Below are positions 1 to 7,440 of a stretch of 29,834 bases of DNA, one piece after another. The notes under the pieces were generated by a model that had not been told where the DNA came from, did not search any database, and saw only the letters and a list, made by a program, of their open reading frames with translations. The stretch covers positions 1 to 29,834 of the forward strand of contig CALAYC010000018.1 of NCBI GenBank assembly GCA_937894935.1. Reading direction: 5' to 3'. This DNA comes from an uncultured Verrucomicrobiota bacterium (lineage in GTDB: Bacteria; Verrucomicrobiota; Verrucomicrobiia; Limisphaerales; JADLHS01). Both the position numbers and the translations under genes were made by a program. How positions within the stretch are numbered: position 1 is the stretch's first letter; every line of letters starts with the position of its first letter.

Positions 1-750
1 GCTGTCCCATTTCAACAGCTCGCGCTCCACGAGTCGCGCAATCAACGTCGCTGTCATCGCTTTTGTATCCGAGCCGAGGTGCCAGAGATCATTGAGTGTG
101 ACGGGAATATCCGTGCCGCGTTTACGCACGCCAATCGCGCCGATTTTTTCCACGCCTGTGCTGGTAACAATCGCCGCGGCCATCGCCGGGACATCAAATT
201 GTTTGCGAATGGGTTTGAGCGCAGCGGCGACCGCGGTGTCGCTGCCGGGACTGGTGGGAGTTTCGCTGTGTGACACGGTTTTGGTGCGCGGCACGACCAT
301 GTATCCCGCAGCTTTCCAAACGTCGTTGGTTTCCTGAACAAAGATGACGGTTTCGGTCGCGGCATCCAGATTGGCAAAAGAAGAATTAAACTGAACGACA
401 TACACTTCACCGGAAATTTCCGGCCAATTCTTGGTCGTTTGGGCGGAAGTGGATTGACGCGAAATCAATGCGCCGAGCGGTTGACGCACTTTTTTGGCGG
501 CAGTCACCCAATCCTTCTGAGTGACCTCCTGCTGAAACATTTTACCGGCAGCATTCCAGCTTCCCGCGTAATCACCTTTGTCCAGCAAGGTGAGCCATTT
601 TTCAACCAGTGCAACGGAAGCGGGTTCGGGTTTGGTTGGCTTGGCAGGATTTGCGTGACAACTGAAAAACGCGCTGACGAATAAAGCCAACATCCACAAC
701 TGCCAAGCGAATCGGTTGAACGACAAAAATGTTGGGCGGCTTAACTTCAT
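1..750 (-). CDS. DUF4019 domain plus beta-lactamase-family serine hydrolase, C-terminus cut by window edge
   Basis: The frame is open from the ATG at 750 to the left edge (250 codons, no stop), so the C-terminus is missing. Residues 12-31 form a hydrophobic export signal. Cys31 follows Phe-Phe-Ser, so a lipoprotein is possible, but the lipobox is poor. Residues about 45-152 match the DUF4019 pattern (WLTLLDKGDYAGSW, DWVTAAKKVR, LGALISRQ, ETVIFVQE, WKAAGYMV). From about residue 172 a class C beta-lactamase/DD-peptidase-like domain begins, and the nucleophile motif S-D-T-K is at 227-230 (HLGSDTKAMTATLIARL). The enzyme would act outside the cytoplasm as a serine hydrolase or peptidase. The Tyr-x-Asn and C-terminal His/Lys motifs lie beyond the window, so activity cannot be judged. 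No Shine-Dalgarno sequence is evident. The domain calls are firm; the substrate is unknown. Confidence 0.85.
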   Translation of the reverse strand, partial: MKLSRPTFLSFNRFAWQLWMLALFVSAFFSCHANPAKPTKPEPASVALVEKWLTLLDKGDYAGSWNAAGKMFQQEVTQKDWVTAAKKVRQPLGALISRQSTSAQTTKNWPEISGEVYVVQFNSSFANLDAATETVIFVQETNDVWKAAGYMVVPRTKTVSHSETPTSPGSDTAVAAALKPIRKQFDVPAMAAAIVTSTGVEKIGAIGVRKRGTDIPVTLNDLWHLGSDTKAMTATLIARLVERELLKWDS

Positions 751-964
751 GACGGCGATGAGTAATTGGTAGCAGGGACGGTAACATTGATGAGCTTGTA
801 GCTGCGAACGAAAAAGTTCCGCGTCGATTGCGGGTTGAGTGCGAGTCCGGTTTCCGTTAGAACTCCGGCGCATTTCCAGATTATTTCAAAAAGTTGTCCT
901 GAACCCGACTGCCTGTTCGTCGTTTGGTTGAGACGCGATACAACACCATTTAAAACCGGAGTGT

Positions 965-1396
965 ATGACGGATAACGAAATCAAATCCACACGACTTGTT
1001 CCACACGCCCGGACCAAGGTTTTCCAGGCGCATTCCGATCCCGCATTGTTGACGCAGTGGTGGGGACCAAACGGTTTTACCAGCACTTTTCACGAATTTG
1101 ATTTCAGAAACGGCGGGCGTTGGCGCTTCACGTTTCATGGACCGGACGGGAAAAATTATGCGAACGAGTGGGAGTTTCGCGAAATCGCGACCGACGAGCG
1201 CATTGATTTCGATCATATCTCCGCGCCGCGTTTCCGGCTGGTGATTACGCTCAGCGATGAGGGCGACAAGACTCGCATTGATTGGCTCGCAACGTTTGAG
1301 AGCGCGCAGGTTCTGACGGGACTCAAACATATCATCGTGCCGGCCAACGAAGAAAATTTTGATCGGCTCGAAGCCGTGTTGCTGAAAATGAAATAA
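965..1396 (+). CDS. AHSA1/SRPBCC-family (START-like) protein
   Basis: The protein has 143 residues, the usual size for a single START-like domain of the Hsp90-ATPase-activator-homology (AHSA1) type. Visible family signatures are the opening strand with the Arg-Thr-Lys-Val-Phe-Gln-Ala turn, the DPALLTQWWGPNGFT segment, the GGRWRFTFHGPDG strand pair, NEWEFREI, and the closing helix that fits a hydrophobic-ligand cavity. The start has GGAG about four bases upstream (near 959), one of the few clear ribosome sites in this part. These proteins bind small hydrophobic ligands or act as stress-related accessory factors; the ligand cannot be read from sequence. It sits 94 bases before the BNR propeller gene on the same strand and may share its transcript. 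Confidence 0.85.
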   Translation: MTDNEIKSTRLVPHARTKVFQAHSDPALLTQWWGPNGFTSTFHEFDFRNGGRWRFTFHGPDGKNYANEWEFREIATDERIDFDHISAPRFRLVITLSDEGDKTRIDWLATFESAQVLTGLKHIIVPANEENFDRLEAVLLKMK

Positions 1397-1490
1397 GATT
1401 TCCGCCGTCGCATTTGCGCGGTCGTTCCAAAAATTTACCACGCATCGTCTGTTGCCGTTCGAAACGAAACTGAAACATTCCAATAAAACT

Positions 1491-2660
1491 ATGAGCAAAG
1501 TTCGAGTACTGGTCGGCACGAAGAAGGGCGCGTTCATCTGCACCGCCGATGGCAAGCGTCAGAACTGGGAAATCACCGGACCGCACTTCGCGGGCTGGGA
1601 GATTTATCACCTGAAAGGTTCGGCGGCGGATCCGAATCGCATTTACGCATCGCAATCGAGCGGCTGGTTCGGGCAATTGATTCAGCGTTCGGACGACGGC
1701 GGCAAAACGTGGAATCCGCCCGGTACGAAGCTCGAAGATCTGATGGGCCCGGACGGTTTTCCGAAACCGGGCGCGAGCAACATGTTTGCTTACGAAGGCG
1801 ACGTCAGCACGCACATGTGGTACGACGGCACGCAACATCCGTGGGAATTCAAACGTGTCTGGCACATCGAACCGTCGTTGAGCGATCCGGACACGGCTTA
1901 CGCGGGCGTGGAGGACGCAGGAATTTTTAAAACCACTGACGGCGGTCGGACGTGGAAAGAAATGGCAGGCTTGCGTCAGGTGAAAGGAAATCTCTGGCAA
2001 CCGGGCGCGGGCGGCATGGCGGTGCACACGATTATTCTCGATCCGAAAAATCCGCAGCGCATCTACATCGCGATTTCGGCAGCGGGCGCGTTTCGAAGTG
2101 AAGATGGCGGAAAAACCTGGAAGCCGATTAACAAAGGACTGAAGTCGCAATTTGAACTTCCCGATCCCGACGCAGATGTCGGTCATTGCGTGCATCGCAT
2201 TGCGTTGCATCCATCGCGACCCGATGTGTTGTTCATGCAAAAACATTGGGACGTTATGCGCAGTGATAATTCCGGTGAGCTCTGGACCGAAGTCAGCGGC
2301 AATCTGCCGACGGATTTTGGTTTTCCGATTGATGTGCATGCGCATGAACCGGAGACGATTTACGTTGTGCCGATCACGAGTGATTCCTTGCATTACCCGC
2401 CGGATGGAAAATTGCGGGTGTATCGCAGTAAAACCGGCGGCAACGAATGGGAAGCGCTCACCAAAGGGCTGCCGCAGAAAGATTGTTACGTGAACGTGTT
2501 TCGCGATGCGATGGCGGTGGATTCGCTGGACGATTGCGGCATTTATTTCGGCACGACGGGCGGACAGGTGTATTGCTCGCCGGACGGCGGGAACAACTGG
2601 AAAGCCATCGCGGAACATCTGCCGCCGGTGTTGTCGGTGGAAGTGCAAACGTTGAAATGA
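1491..2660 (+). CDS. BNR/Asp-box repeat beta-propeller protein (sialidase/VPS10-like fold)
   Basis: The protein has 389 residues from the ATG at 1491; the frame stays open upstream to 1452, but MSKVRVLVGTKKGAF is the natural first strand. Six Asp-box-like turns lie near residues 66, 146, 201, 256, 311 and 361 (RSDDGGKTW, KTTDGGRTW, RSEDGGKTW, RSDNSGELW, RSKTGGNEW, CSPDGGNNW), spaced by about 50-80 residues as expected for blades of a propeller. There is no signal peptide, so it is probably cytoplasmic. Sialidase catalytic Arg/Tyr/Glu sets are not apparent, so enzymatic sialidase activity is not claimed; it may be a binding scaffold. Its TGA overlaps the ATG of the next gene (ATGA at 2657-2660), which implies translational coupling to the GNAT-MoaD/ThiS fusion. 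The opposite strand has a long open frame that is a shadow. Confidence 0.85.
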   Translation: MSKVRVLVGTKKGAFICTADGKRQNWEITGPHFAGWEIYHLKGSAADPNRIYASQSSGWFGQLIQRSDDGGKTWNPPGTKLEDLMGPDGFPKPGASNMFAYEGDVSTHMWYDGTQHPWEFKRVWHIEPSLSDPDTAYAGVEDAGIFKTTDGGRTWKEMAGLRQVKGNLWQPGAGGMAVHTIILDPKNPQRIYIAISAAGAFRSEDGGKTWKPINKGLKSQFELPDPDADVGHCVHRIALHPSRPDVLFMQKHWDVMRSDNSGELWTEVSGNLPTDFGFPIDVHAHEPETIYVVPITSDSLHYPPDGKLRVYRSKTGGNEWEALTKGLPQKDCYVNVFRDAMAVDSLDDCGIYFGTTGGQVYCSPDGGNNWKAIAEHLPPVLSVEVQTLK

Positions 2661-3502
2661 TTATGTCGGACGTCGCTTCCAGCCGAATCGAATTGCGTTT
2701 GCATCACCCGAAGGCGTTGCTCGCGCTTGTTGAGAGCGCCGCCGCTTTTCGGGATGCATTCGGTCTGCCGGCGGCAACCGGACTGCGCGATTTTTTCGTT
2801 TCCGGCGATGTGTCTTCGGCGTGGTTGGAAGAATTGCGACGAGCCGAGGCGTCCGATCCATGGAAATTCGGTTTTGCAGTTGTTGATTGCGCCAGCCAAC
2901 AGGTTGTCGGCAGTGCAGGTTTCAAAGGCGCGCCAGACGATGAAGGCCTGGCGGAAGTCGCTTACGCCATCGTGCCGGAGTTTGAGGGCAAAGGCATTGC
3001 GACCGAAGCGTTGAGCAGGCTGGTTGAATTTGCTTTTGACGATCCGCGGGTTCGTGTTCTGCGCGCTCACACCCTTCCGACTAAAAACGCTTCGTGCCGC
3101 GTGTTGGAAAAGAACGGCTTCCGTCACGTTGGCGAGGTGAACGAGCCGGAAGACGGATTGGTCTGGCGTTGGGAACGGTCAAAGCTCGCGGCTGAAAAAA
3201 CTTCCACCATTCGCGTTCAGCTTCCGTTTCATCTGAAAAATCTCGCGCGCGTGGAAGGTGAAGTGGAATTGGAAATCGCTGCTCCGGTTACCATCAATGC
3301 CACGCTCGACGCGTTGGAGGCGAAGTTTCCGGCGTTGCGCGGAACGATTCGCGAACATGGCACATTGAAGCGGCGCCCGTTCATCCGTTTCTTCGCCTGC
3401 AAAGAAGATTTATCGCTCGAATCGCCGGACACACTGTTGCCGGATGAGGTCGTTTCCGGCAAAGAACCGTTCATGGTAATCGGCGCGATGGCGGGCGGTT
3501 GA
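2657..3502 (+). CDS. GNAT acetyltransferase fused to a MoaD/ThiS-like beta-grasp domain ending in Gly-Gly
   Basis: The ORF encodes 281 residues from the ATG at 2657 (an alternative ATG is at 2663). Residues about 10-178 form a GNAT N-acetyltransferase of the RimJ/RimL type: VVGSAGFKG, EVAYAIVPEFEGKGIATEAL (the acetyl-CoA pyrophosphate loop near residues 107-116), NASCRVLEKNGF, then VWRWER. Residues about 183-281 form a second domain resembling MoaD/ThiS sulfur carriers: a first strand IRVQLPFHL, a helix TLDALEAKFPALRGTI, the conserved FIRFFACKEDL strand, and a terminal AMAGG. The double glycine is the residue pair adenylated by ThiF/MoeB-type E1 enzymes. No ATG lies between the domains and only a weak TTG is in frame, so this reads as a true fusion. 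The start overlaps the stop of the propeller gene. No E1-like gene is in the window. Each domain call is strong; the joint function is unknown. Confidence 0.82.
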   Translation: MIMSDVASSRIELRLHHPKALLALVESAAAFRDAFGLPAATGLRDFFVSGDVSSAWLEELRRAEASDPWKFGFAVVDCASQQVVGSAGFKGAPDDEGLAEVAYAIVPEFEGKGIATEALSRLVEFAFDDPRVRVLRAHTLPTKNASCRVLEKNGFRHVGEVNEPEDGLVWRWERSKLAAEKTSTIRVQLPFHLKNLARVEGEVELEIAAPVTINATLDALEAKFPALRGTIREHGTLKRRPFIRFFACKEDLSLESPDTLLPDEVVSGKEPFMVIGAMAGG

Positions 3503-3559
3503 GCGGCGCGGGAGATTCGTGATTGCCCGGCCTTGGCTCCGGTTTACCATCGTTCGCCT

Positions 3560-4573
3560 ATGAATCGAGTGGATCGCCTGGTGGCCATCGCGCTGCATCT
3601 GCAGAGTCGGCGCGTGGTGCGGGCGGAGGATCTGGCGGCGCATTTCGAAATCAGCGTGCGCACGATTTATCGCGACCTCGCGGCGCTGAGCGAAGCCGGC
3701 GTGCCCATCGTGGGCGAAGCGGGCGTCGGTTACAGTCTCGTCAAAGGCTATCATCTGCCGCCGGTGATGTTCACTTCCGAGGAAGCCACCGCGCTATTCT
3801 TCGGCGAGAAACTCGTGGAACAATTCACCGACGCGTCGTTGCGCAAGCAGATGCAATCCGCGTTGCTGAAAATCCGTTCCGTGCTGCCGCGCGATCGACA
3901 GGATTATCTCGATCGCCTCGAACGCGTGACGGCAATCGTTTCCGGTGAAGCGCGTTATGTTCCGCGGCTCGCGAGCGAAACGCTTTTGCCGCTGCAACGC
4001 GCCCTTGCGGAGCGCCGCGTGTTGACGCTCGAGTATCGCGGCGGTCAACGGCAGGAAGTCACACGTCGTGACGTCGAACCGCTCGCGCTGATTTTTTACG
4101 CGGACAACTGGCATCTCATCGGCTGGTGTCGCTTGCGCCGCGACATGCGCGATTTTCGCACGGATCGAATTCTCAAATTGCAGATGAGCGAAGAGCGCTT
4201 CAGCGGGCACGAAAATTTTTCGCTCAAGGAATATCTCGAAACGCAACAATCACCGAACGGCGATTTCATTCTCGCGCAAATCCGGTTTCATCCGTCCGCG
4301 ATGGAGCGCGTGCGCCGCGAACACCGCTGGGGACTCGTGGAAGAAGAATCGCGTGCCGATGGCGTGACGGTGACGCTGTTGACGCATTCGCTCGAATGTC
4401 TGGTGGGCTGGTTGTTGTCGTTCGGAACGAAAGCGGAAGCGCTGGCGCCGGTGCGATTGCGGGAATTGCTCGCGGCGGAAACGCAACAGCTCGCCGCGCG
4501 TTATGTGCCCGTGCCGCTGTTGCCACACGTGGCGGTGAATGCGCCGCAACAACCGATCTCACGCGCGGGCTGA
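3560..4573 (+). CDS. WYL-domain transcriptional regulator (YafY/DeoR-type HTH)
   Basis: The protein has 337 residues from the ATG at 3560 (MNRVDRLVAIALHLQSRRVV). The frame continues nine codons upstream without support. Residues 1-60 are an HTH_11 winged helix (ARG-type AEDLAAHFEISVRTIYRDL), typical of regulators of this family. A WYL domain covers roughly 145-215, with the family signatures DVEPLALIFYADNWHLIGW and RDFRTDRI, and a C-terminal WCX-like extension follows. WYL domains are known as ligand or nucleic-acid-terminus sensors in regulators of DNA damage, phage defence or metabolism. The gene lies 57 bases after the GNAT-MoaD/ThiS fusion on the same strand and could regulate that group or simply be cotranscribed. 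The effector is unknown. Confidence 0.9.
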   Translation: MNRVDRLVAIALHLQSRRVVRAEDLAAHFEISVRTIYRDLAALSEAGVPIVGEAGVGYSLVKGYHLPPVMFTSEEATALFFGEKLVEQFTDASLRKQMQSALLKIRSVLPRDRQDYLDRLERVTAIVSGEARYVPRLASETLLPLQRALAERRVLTLEYRGGQRQEVTRRDVEPLALIFYADNWHLIGWCRLRRDMRDFRTDRILKLQMSEERFSGHENFSLKEYLETQQSPNGDFILAQIRFHPSAMERVRREHRWGLVEEESRADGVTVTLLTHSLECLVGWLLSFGTKAEALAPVRLRELLAAETQQLAARYVPVPLLPHVAVNAPQQPISRAG

Positions 4574-4595
4574 TTCGCGCGTCGGGCGGGGCAAA

Positions 4596-4865
4596 CTAAG
4601 GGGGCGGTTGAAAGGGCGGTGTGACTTCTTTTGATCGCCGCCGAAAAACCATCACATCGCGGGCGTCGGTGTCTTCGAGGACAAGTTCCAATCCGTTTTT
4701 AATCGCGCGTTCGACGATGATCTGTTCGATGCCCGGCGGCAGATCCGGGCCGGTGAGCTTCACGGTGATGACGTTTTGCCGCCGACAACGTTCGTCGAAA
4801 TCATTCTCCCAACCGCCATAGCCGGGGATAAAATCCGTTTCAATCGGGCTGAGGTCCGTTCGCAT
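4596..4865 (-). CDS. Small hypothetical protein
   Basis: An 89-residue frame from the ATG at 4865 to the TAG at 4596-4598, convergent with the WYL regulator. The composition is protein-like: an acidic N-terminus (IETDFIPGYGGWENDFDE), a predicted beta-alpha-beta stretch (VITVKLTGPDLPPGIEQIIVERA is split across a strand and helix), and a proline-rich end. I do not recognise a family. There is no signal peptide, no cysteine cluster and no clear Shine-Dalgarno sequence. The opposite strand also has a shorter open frame, but this one has better amino-acid balance. It may be a real conserved hypothetical gene; confidence is moderate. Confidence 0.5.
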   Translation of the reverse strand: MRTDLSPIETDFIPGYGGWENDFDERCRRQNVITVKLTGPDLPPGIEQIIVERAIKNGLELVLEDTDARDVMVFRRRSKEVTPPFQPPP

Positions 4866-5013
4866 GGTGGCAGTATCTCGTTCGATCAGGCGTGAGCAAA
4901 TGGGGCAAATTTATCGGCAAAGGGCGGGTTAATCCCCAGCGTCAGAAATCCGGCGGAAGGGAACGATGATTCAGGTGGTTGTGCGGTCGTGATTGAATCG
5001 TAACGAGGAAAAA

Positions 5014-5886
5014 ATGATGAGACGGATTTGGATGTGTTTCTTTGCGGTGACGATCTGGGGGCTGGTTTCGTGGGGGGAAACGGGCGCGCAAGTTGCCCAA
5101 CCCAACGAGCCCGCAAGCACCAATGAGGTTTCGACCTCAAGTGATACTGTTGTGACGGGGCGGGTGACGTCGGTGAATCCGTTGCAGCGCGTTCTGATGA
5201 TTGATGAGCGTCCGTTTCATTTGTTGCCGACGACGCGAATCACACGCGGCGATCGCGAAGTGGTCACGGCGGAAGAATTGCAAGCGGGCGACATGGTGGC
5301 GGGAAAATTCAAACCGAACGGGGCAAACAAAATGGAACTGCTTTCGCTGAGCATCAAACCGGCGGTCGGCGCAGCGGATGGCGGAGGTAAACGCGAAAGC
5401 GGCGAGAGTTTTGGCGGTCGCGTGGCGGAGATTGATCCCACGGCGCGAACGCTGACGGTGGGGCGCGAGAAATATTTCGTGCTGCCGACCTCAAAAATCA
5501 CCAGCAGCAATCAACCGGCGCAGCTCAAAGATATTGATGTGGGCGAATCCGTGACGGGGCGGTTTCGGGAATCAGCGCAGGGACGAGCGGAGATTGTATC
5601 ACTGGAAATTCCGAAAACGGTCGGCGGAACAGTTGCGCCACCGCAGAGTTCTTCCGGCGGGAGTTTCAGCGGAAAAGTGTCGAGCGTGGATTTGACGGCG
5701 CAGACGTTGACGGTTGGTGGGCAAACGTACGCGGTGTTGCCGATTACGAAATTCGTGTTGCCTGCCGGACAGGCGGCGACGTTGCGCAATGTCCGCGAGG
5801 AGCAGCAGGTGAGCGGCACGTATCGGCAGGGCGCGGAGGGCAAACGCGAGTTGCTTTCGTTACAGGTCGGGAATGCTACGGAGTGA
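5014..5886 (+). CDS. Secreted protein of three tandem DUF5666-like repeats
   Basis: About 290 residues. GAGGA at 5005-5009 precedes a double ATG (5014 and 5017), and the second has the better spacing. The start MMRRIWMCFFAVTIWGLV is a signal peptide with cleavage probably near Thr-Gly-Ala-Gln. The mature protein is three copies of a 65-70-residue unit, at roughly residues 45-120, 130-200 and 215-288. Each has a GRV/GKV opening, a D/N-P-x-x-R-x-L-x-(I/V) strand, a VLP-T-x-I turn, an (E/D)-(L/V/I)-x-x-G-x-x-V-x-G strand and a closing E-(L/I)-x-S-L-x-(I/V). This resembles the small beta-barrel DUF5666-type repeats seen in exported bacterial proteins. The units are linked by Ser/Gly-rich spacers. 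No catalytic motif is visible, so a structural or binding role outside the cytoplasm is likely. Confidence 0.75.
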   Translation: MMRRIWMCFFAVTIWGLVSWGETGAQVAQPNEPASTNEVSTSSDTVVTGRVTSVNPLQRVLMIDERPFHLLPTTRITRGDREVVTAEELQAGDMVAGKFKPNGANKMELLSLSIKPAVGAADGGGKRESGESFGGRVAEIDPTARTLTVGREKYFVLPTSKITSSNQPAQLKDIDVGESVTGRFRESAQGRAEIVSLEIPKTVGGTVAPPQSSSGGSFSGKVSSVDLTAQTLTVGGQTYAVLPITKFVLPAGQAATLRNVREEQQVSGTYRQGAEGKRELLSLQVGNATE

Positions 5887-5960
5887 ATGGTTTGGAATCG
5901 ATTGGCGGTTGAGGTGGAAAAGAAACTTGCCGCCGTGAGGTGCCCCGGCAAACTGTCACC

Positions 5961-7082
5961 ATGGCAACTCCGCAGTCGGACGGAAAACGTCTCACGCCCA
6001 AGCGTCGTTTCAATTGGGTGCTGAGCGATTTTTACCGGCAACTGCTCGTCCGCAAGTTGGAGTGGCAGGCAAAAATTTCCGGGCGCGGTTATCACTGCGC
6101 CGCGCTCGACGGCGTTTCCGAATACAACATCACCATCAACAGCGATCAGACGGTTTCCTGCAACTGTCAGGATTACGAAACCGTCGGGCAGATTGGCGAC
6201 CTGAAGAAAAATTCGTTCGAGGAGGTTTTCTTTGGCGAGAAGGCGCAGCGATTCCGCGATGAACTCGCGCGTGGCAAAATGCCGATTCCCACCTGCGCAC
6301 GTTGTGGCGATTTGCGTCGGCTGCCGCCGGAAGCTCCGCAGACACCGCCGAAAGCGCGTTTGCCCTTTCGCGGTTTGCTGTTGGAAAATACGGTCAAGTG
6401 CAACGTGGATTGCACCGGTTGCGCCCGCGAAAACGCGGCGGGCCTGCGCATGAACCGACAGCTCACGATGCCGTTCGCCGAGATGGAGAAGATGGGTGAC
6501 CTTGTCCAGCGACTCGGCCTGCGACAGTTGTTTTACCTGAACCTGGGCGAGCCGTTCCTGTCGCCGACCATCGGACCGGAATTGGCGATGTTGCGGCAGA
6601 AGAATCCGGAGTGCCGCATCGTGACGTCCACCAACGGCGTGTTGCTCAACACTGACGCGAAACGTGAAGCGGCGCTGAATTTCAGCCACATCTTTTTCTC
6701 CGTGCATGGCATCACGAATGAAATGTCCGATAAATACATGCGGCGCGGCAATTTTGAGAAAGCCTACGCGGCGATGAAAGAGATGGCGGCGTTTCGCGAC
6801 GCGCGCGGGCTGACTGAGCCGATTCTGGAATGGAAATATCTGCTCTTTAACTGGAACGACAAACCGGAGTATCTCGCCCGCGCGATTGAAATGGCGAAGG
6901 AAGCAAAATTGGATTTCATCTCGTTCTGGCCGACGAACAATCCGTTCTGGGGAATGTCATGGCGTTGGCGCTTGGGATTGCTGAACAAGTTTGGTCAAAA
7001 ATGTTGGAAGGGCCTGGAAGTGGATCTGCGACCGGAAGGGCGTCGCGGCACGAAAATTCATCCGCATTACGAAGGGGATTGA
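5961..7082 (+). CDS. Radical SAM protein with an N-terminal SPASM-like cysteine cluster
   Basis: 373 residues from the ATG at 5961; a GTG in frame at 5940 is an alternative start. The radical SAM core begins near residue 136, with the [4Fe-4S] motif CNVDCTGC at Cys147/151/154 (CX3CX2C). It continues with the GEP-like motif LNLGEPFLSPT, the substrate-strand STNGVLLNT and FSVHGIT. In front of it, residues about 46-118 carry Cys46, Cys67, Cys69, Cys112 and Cys115 around the text QIGDLKKNSFEEVF, the signature of a SPASM auxiliary-cluster domain, which normally lies C-terminal to the core. The C-terminus here has only one Cys. Such enzymes generate a 5'-deoxyadenosyl radical and modify peptides, sugars or small molecules; the substrate is not evident. 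No precursor-peptide gene is seen next to it. Confidence 0.87.
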   Translation: MATPQSDGKRLTPKRRFNWVLSDFYRQLLVRKLEWQAKISGRGYHCAALDGVSEYNITINSDQTVSCNCQDYETVGQIGDLKKNSFEEVFFGEKAQRFRDELARGKMPIPTCARCGDLRRLPPEAPQTPPKARLPFRGLLLENTVKCNVDCTGCARENAAGLRMNRQLTMPFAEMEKMGDLVQRLGLRQLFYLNLGEPFLSPTIGPELAMLRQKNPECRIVTSTNGVLLNTDAKREAALNFSHIFFSVHGITNEMSDKYMRRGNFEKAYAAMKEMAAFRDARGLTEPILEWKYLLFNWNDKPEYLARAIEMAKEAKLDFISFWPTNNPFWGMSWRWRLGLLNKFGQKCWKGLEVDLRPEGRRGTKIHPHYEGD

Positions 7083-7098
7083 GGTGGGAGATAACCGC

Positions 7099-7125
7099 AA
7101 AGAGGCACAAGAAGCGCAAAAGGGA
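7099..7125 (+). repeat. Dispersed repeat A, copy 1
   Basis: The core AGGCACAAGAAGCGCAAAAG is shared exactly with the copy at 8054-8099 and almost exactly with 7174-7217. It sits 16 bases after the radical SAM stop codon. Confidence 0.7.
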
Positions 7126-7173
7126 AATCGCCCTCGCTCCGATCGGCGGGGAGAGGGAAGGGGTGAGGGGAAA

Positions 7174-7217
7174 GAATGATTGCCACGAAAAAGCACAAGA
7201 AGCGCAAAAGGGATTCG
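7174..7217 (+). repeat. Dispersed repeat A, copy 2
   Basis: About 44 bases beginning GAATGATTGCCACGAAAAAG and ending at the AAAAGGGATTCG tail. Aligned by eye with 8054-8099 it differs at only a few positions, so the two copies bracket vsr in the same orientation. Confidence 0.8.
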
Positions 7218-7440
7218 CGCTGCAACGATAGGCATTCGATTGGCTGACATCATTTGCCCTCTTGGCATAGCGTGGAGAGGACATCGCGATGAAATCCGGG
7301 TGACGGTGACGGTGCCGACGAGAATCCCCTCTGCACCCAATGCTTCTTTTTTCCGGTTTCCCGCGGGTTGCCCCGGGCGGTTTGGAAATGAGACCCGGTT
7401 GTCTTTTCGATTCGAAGCGCGCGAGGCGTCCCGATAAAAT

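Larger units (their letters stand above)
7083..7440. repeat. Gene-free, repeat-bearing spacer upstream of vsr
   Basis: No convincing gene in 358 bases. Two copies of a short dispersed element are visible: 7099-7125 and 7174-7217, both containing GCACAAGAAGCGCAAAAGGG. Between them lies a G-rich stretch (about 7131-7170) with the GGCGGGGAGAGGG / GGTGAGGGG pattern found in many bacterial intergenic repeats. The remaining 220 bases (7218-7440) look non-coding, with short frames on both strands but no family signature. Confidence 0.7.

Noticed and set aside
1332..2648. Long open frame on the minus strand, antisense to the propeller gene
   Set aside because: Rich in Arg/His/Phe without any family motif, while the plus strand has six regular Asp-box turns. 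It is the complement effect of GC-rich codon use.
2447..2656. N-terminal extension of the GNAT-MoaD/ThiS gene
   Set aside because: It overlaps the propeller gene in another frame and its residues are Arg/Gly-rich noise. The ATGA overlap at 2657 is the natural start.
5511..6707. 398-codon open frame on the minus strand
   Set aside because: Covers parts of two well-supported plus-strand genes, including the radical SAM cysteine motif. No recognisable domain.
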